A stretch of 5,324 bases of DNA from assembly GCA_937128785.1 (NCBI GenBank), contig CAKZMS010000588.1, positions 1 through 5,324 of the forward strand, written 5' to 3'. The translations under genes and the position numbers were made by a program. The notes beneath the pieces were generated by a model. It searched no databases. It saw nothing but the letters and a program-made list of their open reading frames with translations, and had not been told where the DNA came from. Below, piece after piece: positions 1 through 5,324 of this stretch; within the stretch, counting starts at the first letter, position 1; every line of letters starts with the position of its first letter. The DNA is from an uncultured Opitutaceae bacterium. Lineage in GTDB: Bacteria > Verrucomicrobiota > Verrucomicrobiia > Opitutales > Opitutaceae.

Positions 1-372
1 CTCGACGTCACGGGAAACCTCCCGCAACCAGCCGGAATCCGCCACACTGGACAGGAACAGCATGGCGGTCGCGACAATGAGGAAGGTCACCAGACCCAGC
101 CAACTCGCCACTTGATTCACGATCGAAAACGCCTCCTGTTTCCTCCCTGCCGCCAGTTCGTCGTTGAGGGTGGGAATGAGGGCCGCCGTAAGAGCCCCTC
201 CCCCGAGCAGTCGGCGAAAGAGATTCGGTAAAGTAAAGGCGGTGACGAAGGCCGAGGCCAACCCGCTGGCGCCGAAGACCGCCGTGATCAGAATATCTCG
301 CGCCAATCCCAAAAAGCGGGAAAACACCGTCGCGAGGGAAACGACGCTGATATGCTTGAAACTGCGGGACAC
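1..372 (-). CDS. murJ: Lipid II flippase MurJ (MviN family), N-terminal 124 residues, cut by the window edge
   Basis: This inner-membrane flippase of the MOP superfamily moves undecaprenyl-linked lipid II across the membrane for peptidoglycan synthesis. The reverse-strand frame reads from a GTG at 372-370 to the left edge without a stop. Residues 8-35 (HISVVSLATVFSRFLGLARD, then ILITAVFG) match the first transmembrane helix, including the two arginines (R19, R25) that line the cavity in E. coli MurJ (R18, R24). Residues 46-67 carry the family block FTLPNLFRRLLGGGALTAAL. A hydrophobic helix covers about 88-107. The GTG is the only start between the upstream in-frame TAA (411-409) and the conserved helix, it has an AGGTGAG ribosome site nine bases upstream, and it gives a constant +1 offset to E. 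coli numbering. Oddly, the positions matching E. coli D39, K46 and E57 are Ser, Thr and Gly (residues 40, 47, 58). The rest of the protein, roughly 400 residues, lies outside the window. Confidence 0.9.
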   Translation of the reverse strand, partial: MSRSFKHISVVSLATVFSRFLGLARDILITAVFGASGLASAFVTAFTLPNLFRRLLGGGALTAALIPTLNDELAAGRKQEAFSIVNQVASWLGLVTFLIVATAMLFLSSVADSGWLREVSRDVE

Positions 373-465
373 CTGCCTGTTCTCACCTGCCCGGAAAAAA
401 GTAACAAGTTACAAGTCGCGCCCGGCATTGACGCGCTGGAACGCGCTTTGCAGCGTCACATCGGC
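373..465. promoter_or_regulatory. Divergent intergenic region between murJ and pta, with a 12-bp palindrome
   Basis: If murJ starts at 372 and pta at 466, these 93 bases must hold promoters for both, or leaders of promoters lying inside the neighbouring gene. They contain a perfect inverted repeat GTAAC-AA-GTTAC at 401-412, which overlaps a direct repeat of ACAAGT (404-409 and 411-416). This AT-rich patch stands out from its GC-rich surroundings and could be an operator or part of a promoter. I could not fit a convincing -35/-10 pair on either strand, so the regulatory role is inference from position and symmetry only. Confidence 0.3.
382..388 (-). promoter_or_regulatory. Ribosome binding site deciding the GTG start of murJ
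   Basis: On the minus strand AGGTGAG lies nine bases before the GTG at 372-370. It supports this non-ATG start, which is also the only start that keeps the first conserved membrane helix. Confidence 0.5.
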
Positions 466-1509
466 ATGCCTCTGCTTCCCTCCCTCTTGCCCAAGCTGCA
501 ACGCCATCCGAAACGCATCGTGTTCCCGGAGGGCACGGACCAACGCATCCTGCAAGCCGCCCGCCAATGGGTCACCCGCCAGCTGGGAGTGCCGGTTTTG
601 CTGGGAGACCGTACCGCCATCAAGCGATTGGCCGCCCGTCTCGATCTGAACCTGGCAGGGATGCGGTTGATCGACCCCCAGCGCAGCGATGACCTCGAGC
701 CGTTCGCGCAGTCCCTGCACACGCTCCGCGCCGCCAAGGGCCTGACCCTCGAAGCAGCCCGGGAAGCCGTCCGGGATAACAGCACGTTCGCCACCCTCAT
801 GCTACACCACAACCAGGTGGAGGCGATCGTCGGCGGCGCCACCCAATCCGCCCGCAGCGCCCTGCGCCCGCTGCTGCAGATCATCCCTCGTTTGGACGGC
901 GTAAAAACGGCGTCCTCCCTGATGATCCTCGATTTCGACGAGAAGCAGATTGGCAGCAAGGGTAGCCTCTTCATGGCCGATTGCGGCGTCGTGCCGCAAC
1001 CCACCGCCAGCCAGTTGGCGGACATCGCCATCTCGACGGGCATCATCGCGCAACACCTGACCAACGAGGCGCCGCGCATCGCGCTTTTGAGCTACGCTTC
1101 CCACAGCACCACGGAGGATCCGTCGGTTCAAAAAATGCGTGAGGCCACCCGCCTCGCCCGGGACCGGGCCGCGGCGGCGGGCCACGAATTCCAGATCGAC
1201 GGAGAGCTCCAGGTCGACGCCGCCTTGGATCGTTACATCGCCACCGCCAAGGGCATCGATTCATCCGTCGCCGGCCGGGCGAACGTGCTGGTGTTTCCCG
1301 CTCTCAACAGTGGCAACATTGGCTTCAAACTGGTGCAACACATCGCCGGGGCCAACGCCTTTGGCCAGATTATGACGGGGCTGACCAAACCAGCCGCCGA
1401 GATCAGCCGTGGTTCCAGTGCCCACGATGTGTTCGGCGCCGCCGTGGTCTGCGGGGTCCAAGCGATCGATCGGGAAGAACTGTTTCCGTCCCTCGAATCC
1501 ACGACATGA
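466..1509 (+). CDS. pta: Phosphate acetyltransferase, short single-domain catalytic form (PTA_PTB)
   Basis: This cytoplasmic enzyme interconverts acetyl-CoA plus phosphate with acetyl phosphate plus CoA. Counting from the ATG at 466, the 347-residue protein is one PTA_PTB domain: KRIVFPEGTD (16-25), VEAIVGGATQ (118-127) with R134 in SALRP, FADC-like MADCGVVPQP, DGELQVDAAL, ANVLVFPALNSGNIGFKLVQ, and ISRGSSAHD. The last block holds S314, R315 and D321, matching S309, R310 and D316 of the Methanosarcina thermophila enzyme with a constant offset of five, so the active site looks intact. Start choice: an in-frame ATG at 352 would add 38 residues but overlaps the divergent murJ start by 21 bases; the ATG at 466 gives the usual family N-terminus, though it lacks a clear Shine-Dalgarno. 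The stop overlaps the next gene's ATG (ATGA), implying coupled translation with the separate regulatory half. No acetate kinase gene adjoins it. Confidence 0.93.
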   Translation: MPLLPSLLPKLQRHPKRIVFPEGTDQRILQAARQWVTRQLGVPVLLGDRTAIKRLAARLDLNLAGMRLIDPQRSDDLEPFAQSLHTLRAAKGLTLEAAREAVRDNSTFATLMLHHNQVEAIVGGATQSARSALRPLLQIIPRLDGVKTASSLMILDFDEKQIGSKGSLFMADCGVVPQPTASQLADIAISTGIIAQHLTNEAPRIALLSYASHSTTEDPSVQKMREATRLARDRAAAAGHEFQIDGELQVDAALDRYIATAKGIDSSVAGRANVLVFPALNSGNIGFKLVQHIAGANAFGQIMTGLTKPAAEISRGSSAHDVFGAAVVCGVQAIDREELFPSLESTT

Positions 1510-2669
1510 GCGTTCCTTCCCAGAATCCGTTTCAACTGCCGGCGCTTCCTTTGCTCACGGAGCCGACGAACAAGCAAACCAAGCCGCTTTTCGTGGCGGC
1601 CACCCGCATGAACGATGGCAAGACCACGACGTGCCTGGGCCTGTTTGCCGCGCTGCAAAGCGTTTTCCCGCGCGTCGGCTTCATCAAACCGATCGGGCAA
1701 AGATTTGTGGAAGTGCAGGGTCACCAGGTCGACGAAGACTCGGTATTGCTCGATACGATCTACAACGTGCACGTGCCGATTGAGAGCATGAGCCCCGTGG
1801 CGATCGACACCACCTCCACGCGCCGCTACCTCAAGGATCCGACGGACACAGTGCCCAAGCTGGAAGACAACATCTGTCGGGCGTTCGACCGGGTCTCTTG
1901 GGAAAAAGACTTCACCCTCATCGAAGGCACGGGCCATGCGGGAGTGGGCAGTGTGTTTGATCTTTCCAATGCCCGGGTCGCCCAGCTGCTCAAAGCCAAG
2001 GCCGTGATCGTGTGTCCCGGCGGTATCGGTCGCCCCATCGACGAAATCGCCCTGAACAAGGCGCTGTTCGACAAGGTCGGCGTGGAGGTGGTCGGCGCCA
2101 TCATCAACAAGGTGGAACCGGATAAAGCGGACGATATCCGCGAATACGTGGGGTGTGGGTTGAAACGACTCGGCGTGCCGCTGCTCGGGCTGCTGCCGGT
2201 GCAAAAGGTGCTGGCCAGTCCCAATCTGCTTCAAATTGCCGGGGAGATCAAAGCGCGCTGGATCAATGCCCCGGTTGAAGCGGAGAGCGTACGCGTTTCC
2301 CACTTGGTCATCGGCGCGATGACCGCGCGCGGAACCGTCAAACACCTGCGACCCGGCACGGTCATCATCACACCCGGCGACCGTGACGACATCATTTTGG
2401 CCGCCATTTCAGGAGCCGAGAAGTCGGCCGATCAACGCGTGGCCGGCGTCATTCTCACCAATGACCTGGAGCCGAACGATTCACTCCGCTCGCGGATCGA
2501 ACGATCGAATATTCCTGTCATGATGGCCGAGGAGGAGAGCTACAACGTGACGGCGAAGATCAATCGCATGACGGTGAAAACCCAGCCCAACGACAGCGAC
2601 AAGATTCCCGTCATCAAACGACTGGTCCAAGAGAACGTCGACATGAGCGCCCTGCTCAAATCGATCTGA
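1506..2669 (+). CDS. BioD-like P-loop plus DRTGG protein, stand-alone equivalent of the Pta N-terminal half (COG0857-like)
   Basis: The 387 residues match the N-terminal and middle regions of long (about 700-residue) Pta enzymes, with no catalytic PTA domain. After a leader of about 27 residues comes a dethiobiotin-synthetase-like P-loop domain: ATRMNDGKTT (32-41, lysine 39), VGFIKPIGQ (57-65), LIEGTGHAGVGSVFDLSNA (138-156), CPGGIGRPIDE (170-180) and GAIINKVEP (197-205). A DRTGG domain follows at about 262-365, with IGAMTARG (269-276) and the ITPGDRDDI signature (288-296). In long Pta proteins these parts control activity and oligomer state and do not perform the transfer, so the likely role is a regulatory subunit of the pta product just upstream. 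That partnership is inferred from the ATGA overlap. There is no Shine-Dalgarno before the ATG, which fits coupling. Unlike E. coli Pta as I recall it, the P-loop keeps its lysine, so nucleotide binding is plausible. A BioD function is unlikely because of the DRTGG domain. Confidence 0.88.
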   Translation: MSVPSQNPFQLPALPLLTEPTNKQTKPLFVAATRMNDGKTTTCLGLFAALQSVFPRVGFIKPIGQRFVEVQGHQVDEDSVLLDTIYNVHVPIESMSPVAIDTTSTRRYLKDPTDTVPKLEDNICRAFDRVSWEKDFTLIEGTGHAGVGSVFDLSNARVAQLLKAKAVIVCPGGIGRPIDEIALNKALFDKVGVEVVGAIINKVEPDKADDIREYVGCGLKRLGVPLLGLLPVQKVLASPNLLQIAGEIKARWINAPVEAESVRVSHLVIGAMTARGTVKHLRPGTVIITPGDRDDIILAAISGAEKSADQRVAGVILTNDLEPNDSLRSRIERSNIPVMMAEEESYNVTAKINRMTVKTQPNDSDKIPVIKRLVQENVDMSALLKSI

Positions 2670-2684
2670 GGAAACCCGGGGGCC

Positions 2685-2707
2685 GGAGAAACCAGCCTCG
2701 TTTCTTC
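2685..2707. terminator. Possible weak hairpin between convergent genes
   Basis: GGAGAAAC (2685-2692) can pair with GTTTCTTC (2700-2707) around a seven-base loop, with one G-U pair. It sits in the 36-bp gap between the plus-strand DRTGG gene and the minus-strand gene ending at 2706, and overlaps that gene's stop codon. There is no T-run on either strand, so an intrinsic terminator is only a possibility. Confidence 0.3.
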
Positions 2708-3359
2708 AGTTGCGTACCAGATTCAGGCGATTGCCCGAGATGTTGACGTCTGACAGCGATTGCCAGGCCTCAACCAAGTCTTCCGGGGCCTCATGCATCG
2801 CGGCCAGACGACCGGCAACGATTCCCCCCAATATGGGAAGACGGTGGGCGGCGAGTTGGCCCACCATCACTTCATTCGGAGAGTAGGCAAAACGGTCCCC
2901 CTTGGCGACAAAAGTCCCCCGGGTCTGAATCACCAGCGACTGGTTGTAACCCGCGACGCTGATACTGCACGGCAGTCCCACTTGTAATTGGCCGTCCGCG
3001 ATCCGGAAATTCATTGTTTGGGGCGTGATCAACCCACCCTCTTCATCGTCGGATTTCGTCTTCGATGAATTCAGCCACGTGTTGAGTTCATCCTCGCTCA
3101 ACTCGATCGACGCGGCTCCCGGTTCGACCAGCATTTGTTTTTTGCGCAGCCAGCCTTTGCCCAAGCTGCTCCGCGCGGATCCGGTGACATAGTAGACTTT
3201 GTCAGGATTGGGCTCTCGCGGCATGCTGCGCACCGTCTCGACGGGCTGGGCCGCCAGGTAACCCGCCGCCAATACAACCCCAAGGGTCAGGCTCAACAGC
3301 GCGCCCAAGGTAACCTCAAAAAGACTGGGACCGTTGGAGTTCTGTGGGGCTTTGCTCAT
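2706..3359 (-). CDS. Hypothetical single-pass membrane-anchored protein
   Basis: I do not recognise this 217-residue protein. It begins with a short polar stretch (1-13), then one hydrophobic helix at about 14-37 (FEVTLGALLSLTLGVVLAAG) with no lipobox or clear cleavage site, so it is probably an uncleaved anchor with the remainder outside the cytoplasm. The soluble part includes SIELSEDELNTWLNS (84-98), an acidic-polar linker (99-108), NFRIADGQLQVGLP (117-130) with the only cysteine (131), and ISGNRLNLVRN at the C-terminus. The layout of an anchor, then an 'S-E-D-E-L-N' block, then a 'DGQLQV' strand recalls YpmS/DUF2140-like anchored proteins, but this is a resemblance only. It lies 18 bases downstream of the zinc-ribbon gene and is last in the minus-strand trio. 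No Shine-Dalgarno precedes the ATG; the preceding bases read CCTCC, not AGGAGG. Confidence 0.8.
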   Translation of the reverse strand: MSKAPQNSNGPSLFEVTLGALLSLTLGVVLAAGYLAAQPVETVRSMPREPNPDKVYYVTGSARSSLGKGWLRKKQMLVEPGAASIELSEDELNTWLNSSKTKSDDEEGGLITPQTMNFRIADGQLQVGLPCSISVAGYNQSLVIQTRGTFVAKGDRFAYSPNEVMVGQLAAHRLPILGGIVAGRLAAMHEAPEDLVEAWQSLSDVNISGNRLNLVRN

Positions 3360-3377
3360 AGCGAAAAGGAGGTAGGC

Positions 3378-3650
3378 TTAGGTGGAGGATTTCGGTTTGG
3401 CAGACTCGGTCTTCTTGGTTCCAGCGTTGGCGTTATCGGATTTGGGCTTATCCGCGCGGGAAGACTTATTCTTATAATCAGTGATGTAAAAGCCTGATCC
3501 TTTGAAAATCAATCCGGCACCTCCCCCCACCATGCGCTTGGCGGAGCGTTTTTTACAATCCGGACAGGTCTTGAGCGGTTCATCCTTCATGGATTGAAAC
3601 GCTTCCCATTCATGACCGCACTTGGTGCAGGTATAATCGTAAGTTGGCAT
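3378..3650 (-). CDS. FmdB-family zinc-ribbon protein
   Basis: This small protein of 90 residues has the FmdB/CxxC_CxxC_SSSS zinc ribbon: MPTYDYTCTKCGHEWEAF with C8 and C11, then TCPDCKK with C29 and C32, giving four cysteines to bind one zinc. The family block GLIFKGSGFYITDY follows, then a low-complexity Lys/Ser/Ala tail of about 30 residues that is probably disordered. The family is named for a putative regulator near formamidase genes, but the biochemical role of most members is unknown; nucleic-acid or protein binding is the usual guess. Start choice: an ATG at 3686 would add 12 residues and overlap the upstream DUF4013 gene by four bases (ATGA), but family members normally begin MPTY, so I use the ATG at 3650. 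The gene lies 32 bases after the DUF4013 gene and 18 before the anchored hypothetical protein, probably in one transcript. Confidence 0.9.
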   Translation of the reverse strand: MPTYDYTCTKCGHEWEAFQSMKDEPLKTCPDCKKRSAKRMVGGGAGLIFKGSGFYITDYKNKSSRADKPKSDNANAGTKKTESAKPKSST

Positions 3651-3682
3651 GGGCGTTGAGTTGTCCGGTGACGCGACGGAGA

Positions 3683-4288
3683 TCAAACCTTAATCCCACC
3701 GCGACGGGATTCTTCGATAAATCGATAGGTCGCAGCGTAATAAGTCCAACTCCCCGCCAGCGCGACGAAGACCGTGAAGGTCATCAGCGGATAGCCCGCG
3801 ACCAGCAGACCAATCAAAGCGAGCGTCGGCAGGACAAATTTGGAGCGAGCGGCGTGTAGCATGGAGCCCAAAACCGGCAGTCGGAAGGCATCGGCGTATT
3901 GTTCACGCTTTTGGTATTGGTAGATTCCGGCCACGACCAAGGGGCCCGCGATCATAACTACCGGCACCATAGGCAGATAGACAAAAACGCCGAAATCGAA
4001 AAACCGCAGCGGCAAGGTCAGTAGCCAGGCCACGGCAATGGGCGCCACCCCCAGAATCAGAAAAATGACAAAGGTCGCCACCCCGTCGAAAAACAACCGC
4101 TTCCATTCGCCCCAGTCGGGCAGATCCACACTGTCACCCCGACGGGCCCGCTCGACCAAGCCGTAGAGATAGCCAAACGCGAGAAACTGCGCGACCGGGA
4201 TCACCAATAGCCGTGCACCAACGATACACTTGATGAACCACGACGAGTCAGCGAAAAGGCGTTTGCAAACGAGTTCTAGGGTGGGCAT
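3683..4288 (-). CDS. DUF4013-like integral membrane protein
   Basis: This 201-residue multi-pass protein has the DUF4013 layout: a hydrophobic segment with a glycine and proline (about 21-46, ending FLAFGYLYGLVERARRG), then the hallmark acidic-aromatic motif LPDWGEWKRLFFDG (56-69), then hydrophobic stretches at about 70-94, 100-122 and 151-185, and a basic C-terminus (ESRRGGIKV) that is probably cytoplasmic. The family has no established function; it is widespread in bacteria and archaea. There is no enzymatic motif to suggest more. It is first in the minus-strand trio and diverges from ispA across 44 bases. No clear Shine-Dalgarno precedes its ATG. The family call is from recall of the LPDW...W...F.DG motif and the repeated helices. 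Confidence 0.82.
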   Translation of the reverse strand: MPTLELVCKRLFADSSWFIKCIVGARLLVIPVAQFLAFGYLYGLVERARRGDSVDLPDWGEWKRLFFDGVATFVIFLILGVAPIAVAWLLTLPLRFFDFGVFVYLPMVPVVMIAGPLVVAGIYQYQKREQYADAFRLPVLGSMLHAARSKFVLPTLALIGLLVAGYPLMTFTVFVALAGSWTYYAATYRFIEESRRGGIKV

Positions 4289-4332
4289 TGCGGCGGTAAG
4301 ATGTTCTGACTTCGGAAAGTAGGGACGCCGTT
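4289..4332. promoter_or_regulatory. Short divergent gap between the DUF4013 gene and ispA, with the ispA ribosome site
   Basis: The 44 bases separate two divergent starts. AGGGA at 4321-4325 lies seven bases before the ispA ATG at 4333 and is one of the better Shine-Dalgarno matches in the window. The gap is too short for two independent promoters without overlap into the coding regions; I could not assign -35/-10 elements on either strand. Confidence 0.4.
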
Positions 4333-5220
4333 ATGGAAGTCACAAACAAATTAAAAAAGCTCGTAGAGCAGGTGGAGACCGGAATTGACCGGTTCGTTCC
4401 GCCGGCGGACACCCGCCCCGCCCAACTGCATGCCGCCATGCGGTATAGCCTGGAGGCCGGGGGGAAACGACTGCGCCCCGCCCTGGTCCTGGCTGTGGCA
4501 GAACTGGATTCCGATCTCCAACCCGCCGATCCCCTTCCCGCGGCGGTCGCCATCGAGTGTCTCCACACCTACTCCCTCATCCACGACGACCTGCCCTGCA
4601 TGGACGACGATGACATGCGGCGCGGCCGGCCGACGGTGCATCGCGAATTTGACGAGGCCACGGCCCTCCTGGCGGGCGACGCCCTGCTGACCCATGCTTT
4701 CGATCTGCTGGCGAGTGCCTACGCCGACCGGCCGACCCTCGCTCATGCCCTGATCGCCGAACTGGCCCGAACCGCGGGATCCCAACGTCTGATCGGTGGC
4801 CAGATGGAGGATCTTTTAGGTGAAGCCAAGGGTGACGCGACCGCCGCCGACTTGGAATACATCCATCTTAACAAAACCGCCGCCATGATCGAAACAGCGC
4901 TCGTTATGGGCGGCATCCTCATGGACTGGCCCGCCGAACGACTGACGGCACTGCGAGCGGTCGGGCGCGACCTGGGATTGGCCTTCCAAATCGTGGACGA
5001 TATCCTGGACGTCACCGCCGACACCGCAACCCTCGGCAAAACGGTGGGCAAAGATGAAGCCACTGAAAAAACCACATACGTGCGTATGCATGGTATCGAA
5101 GCTTCACGGCAGTTCGTGGAAACGCGCACGCAGTCAGCCGTCAGTGCGTTGCACGAACTCCCCGGTGATACCACCTTTTTGGAGGAATTGATGCATTCGA
5201 TGGCGGCTCGTATCCGCTAA
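4333..5220 (+). CDS. ispA: Polyprenyl synthetase, farnesyl diphosphate synthase type (IspA)
   Basis: This cytoplasmic prenyltransferase condenses isopentenyl diphosphate with allylic diphosphates, most likely stopping at C15 farnesyl diphosphate, the precursor for undecaprenyl phosphate and quinone side chains. All class motifs are present in 295 residues, the usual IspA length: GGKRLRP (43-49), the first Asp-rich motif DDLPCMD (85-91) followed by DDDMRRGRPTVH, GQMEDL (156-161), the second Asp-rich motif QIVDDILD (219-226), and GKTVGKDEATEKTTYV (235-250). The two extra residues inside the first Asp motif and the HTYSLIHDD context (78-86) match E. coli IspA (HAYSLIHDD), which favours C15 product length; a C20 synthase cannot be excluded because bacterial GGPP synthases are close relatives. 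The start is supported by AGGGA seven bases upstream. It is divergent from the minus-strand trio, and no dxs or xseB neighbour is seen, although the downstream side is largely outside the window. Confidence 0.95.
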   Translation: MEVTNKLKKLVEQVETGIDRFVPPADTRPAQLHAAMRYSLEAGGKRLRPALVLAVAELDSDLQPADPLPAAVAIECLHTYSLIHDDLPCMDDDDMRRGRPTVHREFDEATALLAGDALLTHAFDLLASAYADRPTLAHALIAELARTAGSQRLIGGQMEDLLGEAKGDATAADLEYIHLNKTAAMIETALVMGGILMDWPAERLTALRAVGRDLGLAFQIVDDILDVTADTATLGKTVGKDEATEKTTYVRMHGIEASRQFVETRTQSAVSALHELPGDTTFLEELMHSMAARIR

Positions 5221-5226
5221 GCCGCC
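5202..5226 (+). terminator. GC-rich hairpin overlapping the ispA stop codon
   Basis: GGCGGCT (5202-5208) is exactly complementary to AGCCGCC (5220-5226), giving a seven-pair stem with an 11-base loop that contains most of the last ispA codons and the stop. It lies in the gap before a probable convergent gene. No T-run follows, so it may act only as a 3'-end stabiliser or pause, or be chance in GC-rich DNA. Confidence 0.3.
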
Positions 5227-5240
5227 CCGCCGGGACGACC

Positions 5241-5324
5241 CTATCTTCCCCGGCCTCCGCCCGCGCCCCCACCCCCGCCGCCGGGTCCGTCCTCCCACTC
5301 CTTCCCCCGCCCCCAGAAGCGCCC
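5241..5324 (-). CDS. Glycine-rich C-terminus of an unidentified protein entering from the right edge
   Basis: Reading the minus strand from the window edge, 27 sense codons run to a TAG at 5243-5241 and give a tail with an aromatic/charged start (GRFWGRGKEWEDGP) followed by a glycine-rich end with arginines (about residues 15-27). Its stop falls 20 bases beyond the ispA stop, the normal spacing for a convergent pair, and the plus strand here has no ATG, GTG or TTG to begin a gene. Glycine-rich tails of this kind end many membrane-anchored or secreted proteins (for example TPM-domain proteins), but nothing here identifies the family. The other two minus frames stay open further and run into ispA, so the frame is not certain. 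Confidence 0.4.
   Translation of the reverse strand, partial: GRFWGRGKEWEDGPGGGGGGAGGGRGR

Noticed and set aside
164..649. A plus-strand open frame spanning the murJ start and the pta 5' end
   Set aside because: It overlaps two real genes in other frames, and its product is a Pro/Ser/Arg/Cys-rich string without domain features.
456..1079. A 207-codon minus-strand open frame opposite pta
   Set aside because: The plus-strand frame carries the full PTA_PTB domain; this one has a biased Arg/Ser/Trp composition and no motif.
1233..2345. A 370-codon open frame on the minus strand opposite the DRTGG gene and the end of pta
   Set aside because: It is antisense to two genes with clear family motifs, its protein is His/Arg/Asp-rich in the way mirror frames of GC-rich genes are, and it shows no recognisable domain.
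3364..3372. A perfect AAGGAGG on the plus strand (reads CCTCCTTTT on the minus-strand transcript, like the 16S 3' end)
   Set aside because: No plus-strand gene with a nearby start follows it, and the matching minus-strand CCTCC is just the short spacer before the hypothetical gene. A nine-base match is expected by chance often enough.
4385..4690. A Pro/Thr/Trp-rich plus-strand open frame inside ispA
   Set aside because: It is the shifted frame of ispA, whose own frame has every prenyltransferase motif in place.
1..5324. Search for tRNA, CRISPR repeats, insertion-sequence ends, riboswitches and phage or defence genes
   Set aside because: By eye there are no cloverleaf-like tRNA arms with a T-loop GTTCRA context, no spaced repeats, no terminal inverted repeats with transposase frames, and the coding space is filled by housekeeping or conserved hypothetical genes.

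Overview
The window is GC-rich, tightly packed bacterial chromosome with seven protein genes (two of them cut by the window edges) and no RNA genes, mobile elements or CRISPR. A murJ-type flippase indicates a peptidoglycan-making bacterium. Weak or absent Shine-Dalgarno sequences, an FmdB protein with a GLIFKGSGFYITDY core and a DUF4013 protein together suggest Verrucomicrobiota, perhaps Opitutales. That placement is inference from recall of family sequences; there is no 16S or database match behind it.

Layout. (1) Positions 1-372, minus: the N-terminal 124 residues of MurJ (lipid II flippase). (2) A short divergent intergenic region (373-465) holding a perfect 12-bp inverted repeat. (3) Positions 466-2669, plus: a two-gene unit in which phosphotransacetylase is split into separate proteins. 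A single-domain catalytic Pta comes first, followed with an ATGA overlap by a BioD-like P-loop plus DRTGG protein equivalent to the N-terminal regulatory half of long Pta enzymes. (4) A 36-bp convergent junction with a weak hairpin. (5) Positions 2706-4288, minus: a three-gene cluster transcribed as DUF4013 membrane protein, FmdB-type zinc-ribbon protein, then a single-pass membrane-anchored hypothetical protein. (6) A 44-bp divergent gap. (7) Positions 4333-5220, plus: an IspA-type farnesyl diphosphate synthase. (8) Positions 5241-5324, minus: a glycine-rich reading frame that looks like the C-terminus of a gene entering from the right edge.

How they work together. The split Pta pair would interconvert acetyl-CoA and acetyl phosphate, with the second protein as likely regulatory or nucleotide-sensing partner; no acetate kinase gene is in view. 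IspA supplies C15 prenyl diphosphate for undecaprenyl-phosphate and quinones, and MurJ flips the undecaprenyl-linked cell-wall precursor, so the two edge regions share a pathway theme without being an operon. The minus-strand trio has no known joint function.

The most notable points are the gene-order-inverted, translationally coupled Pta split, the intact P-loop lysine in its regulatory half, and loss of several charged positions in the MurJ N-terminus. I found no clearly novel system; most of the window is housekeeping.
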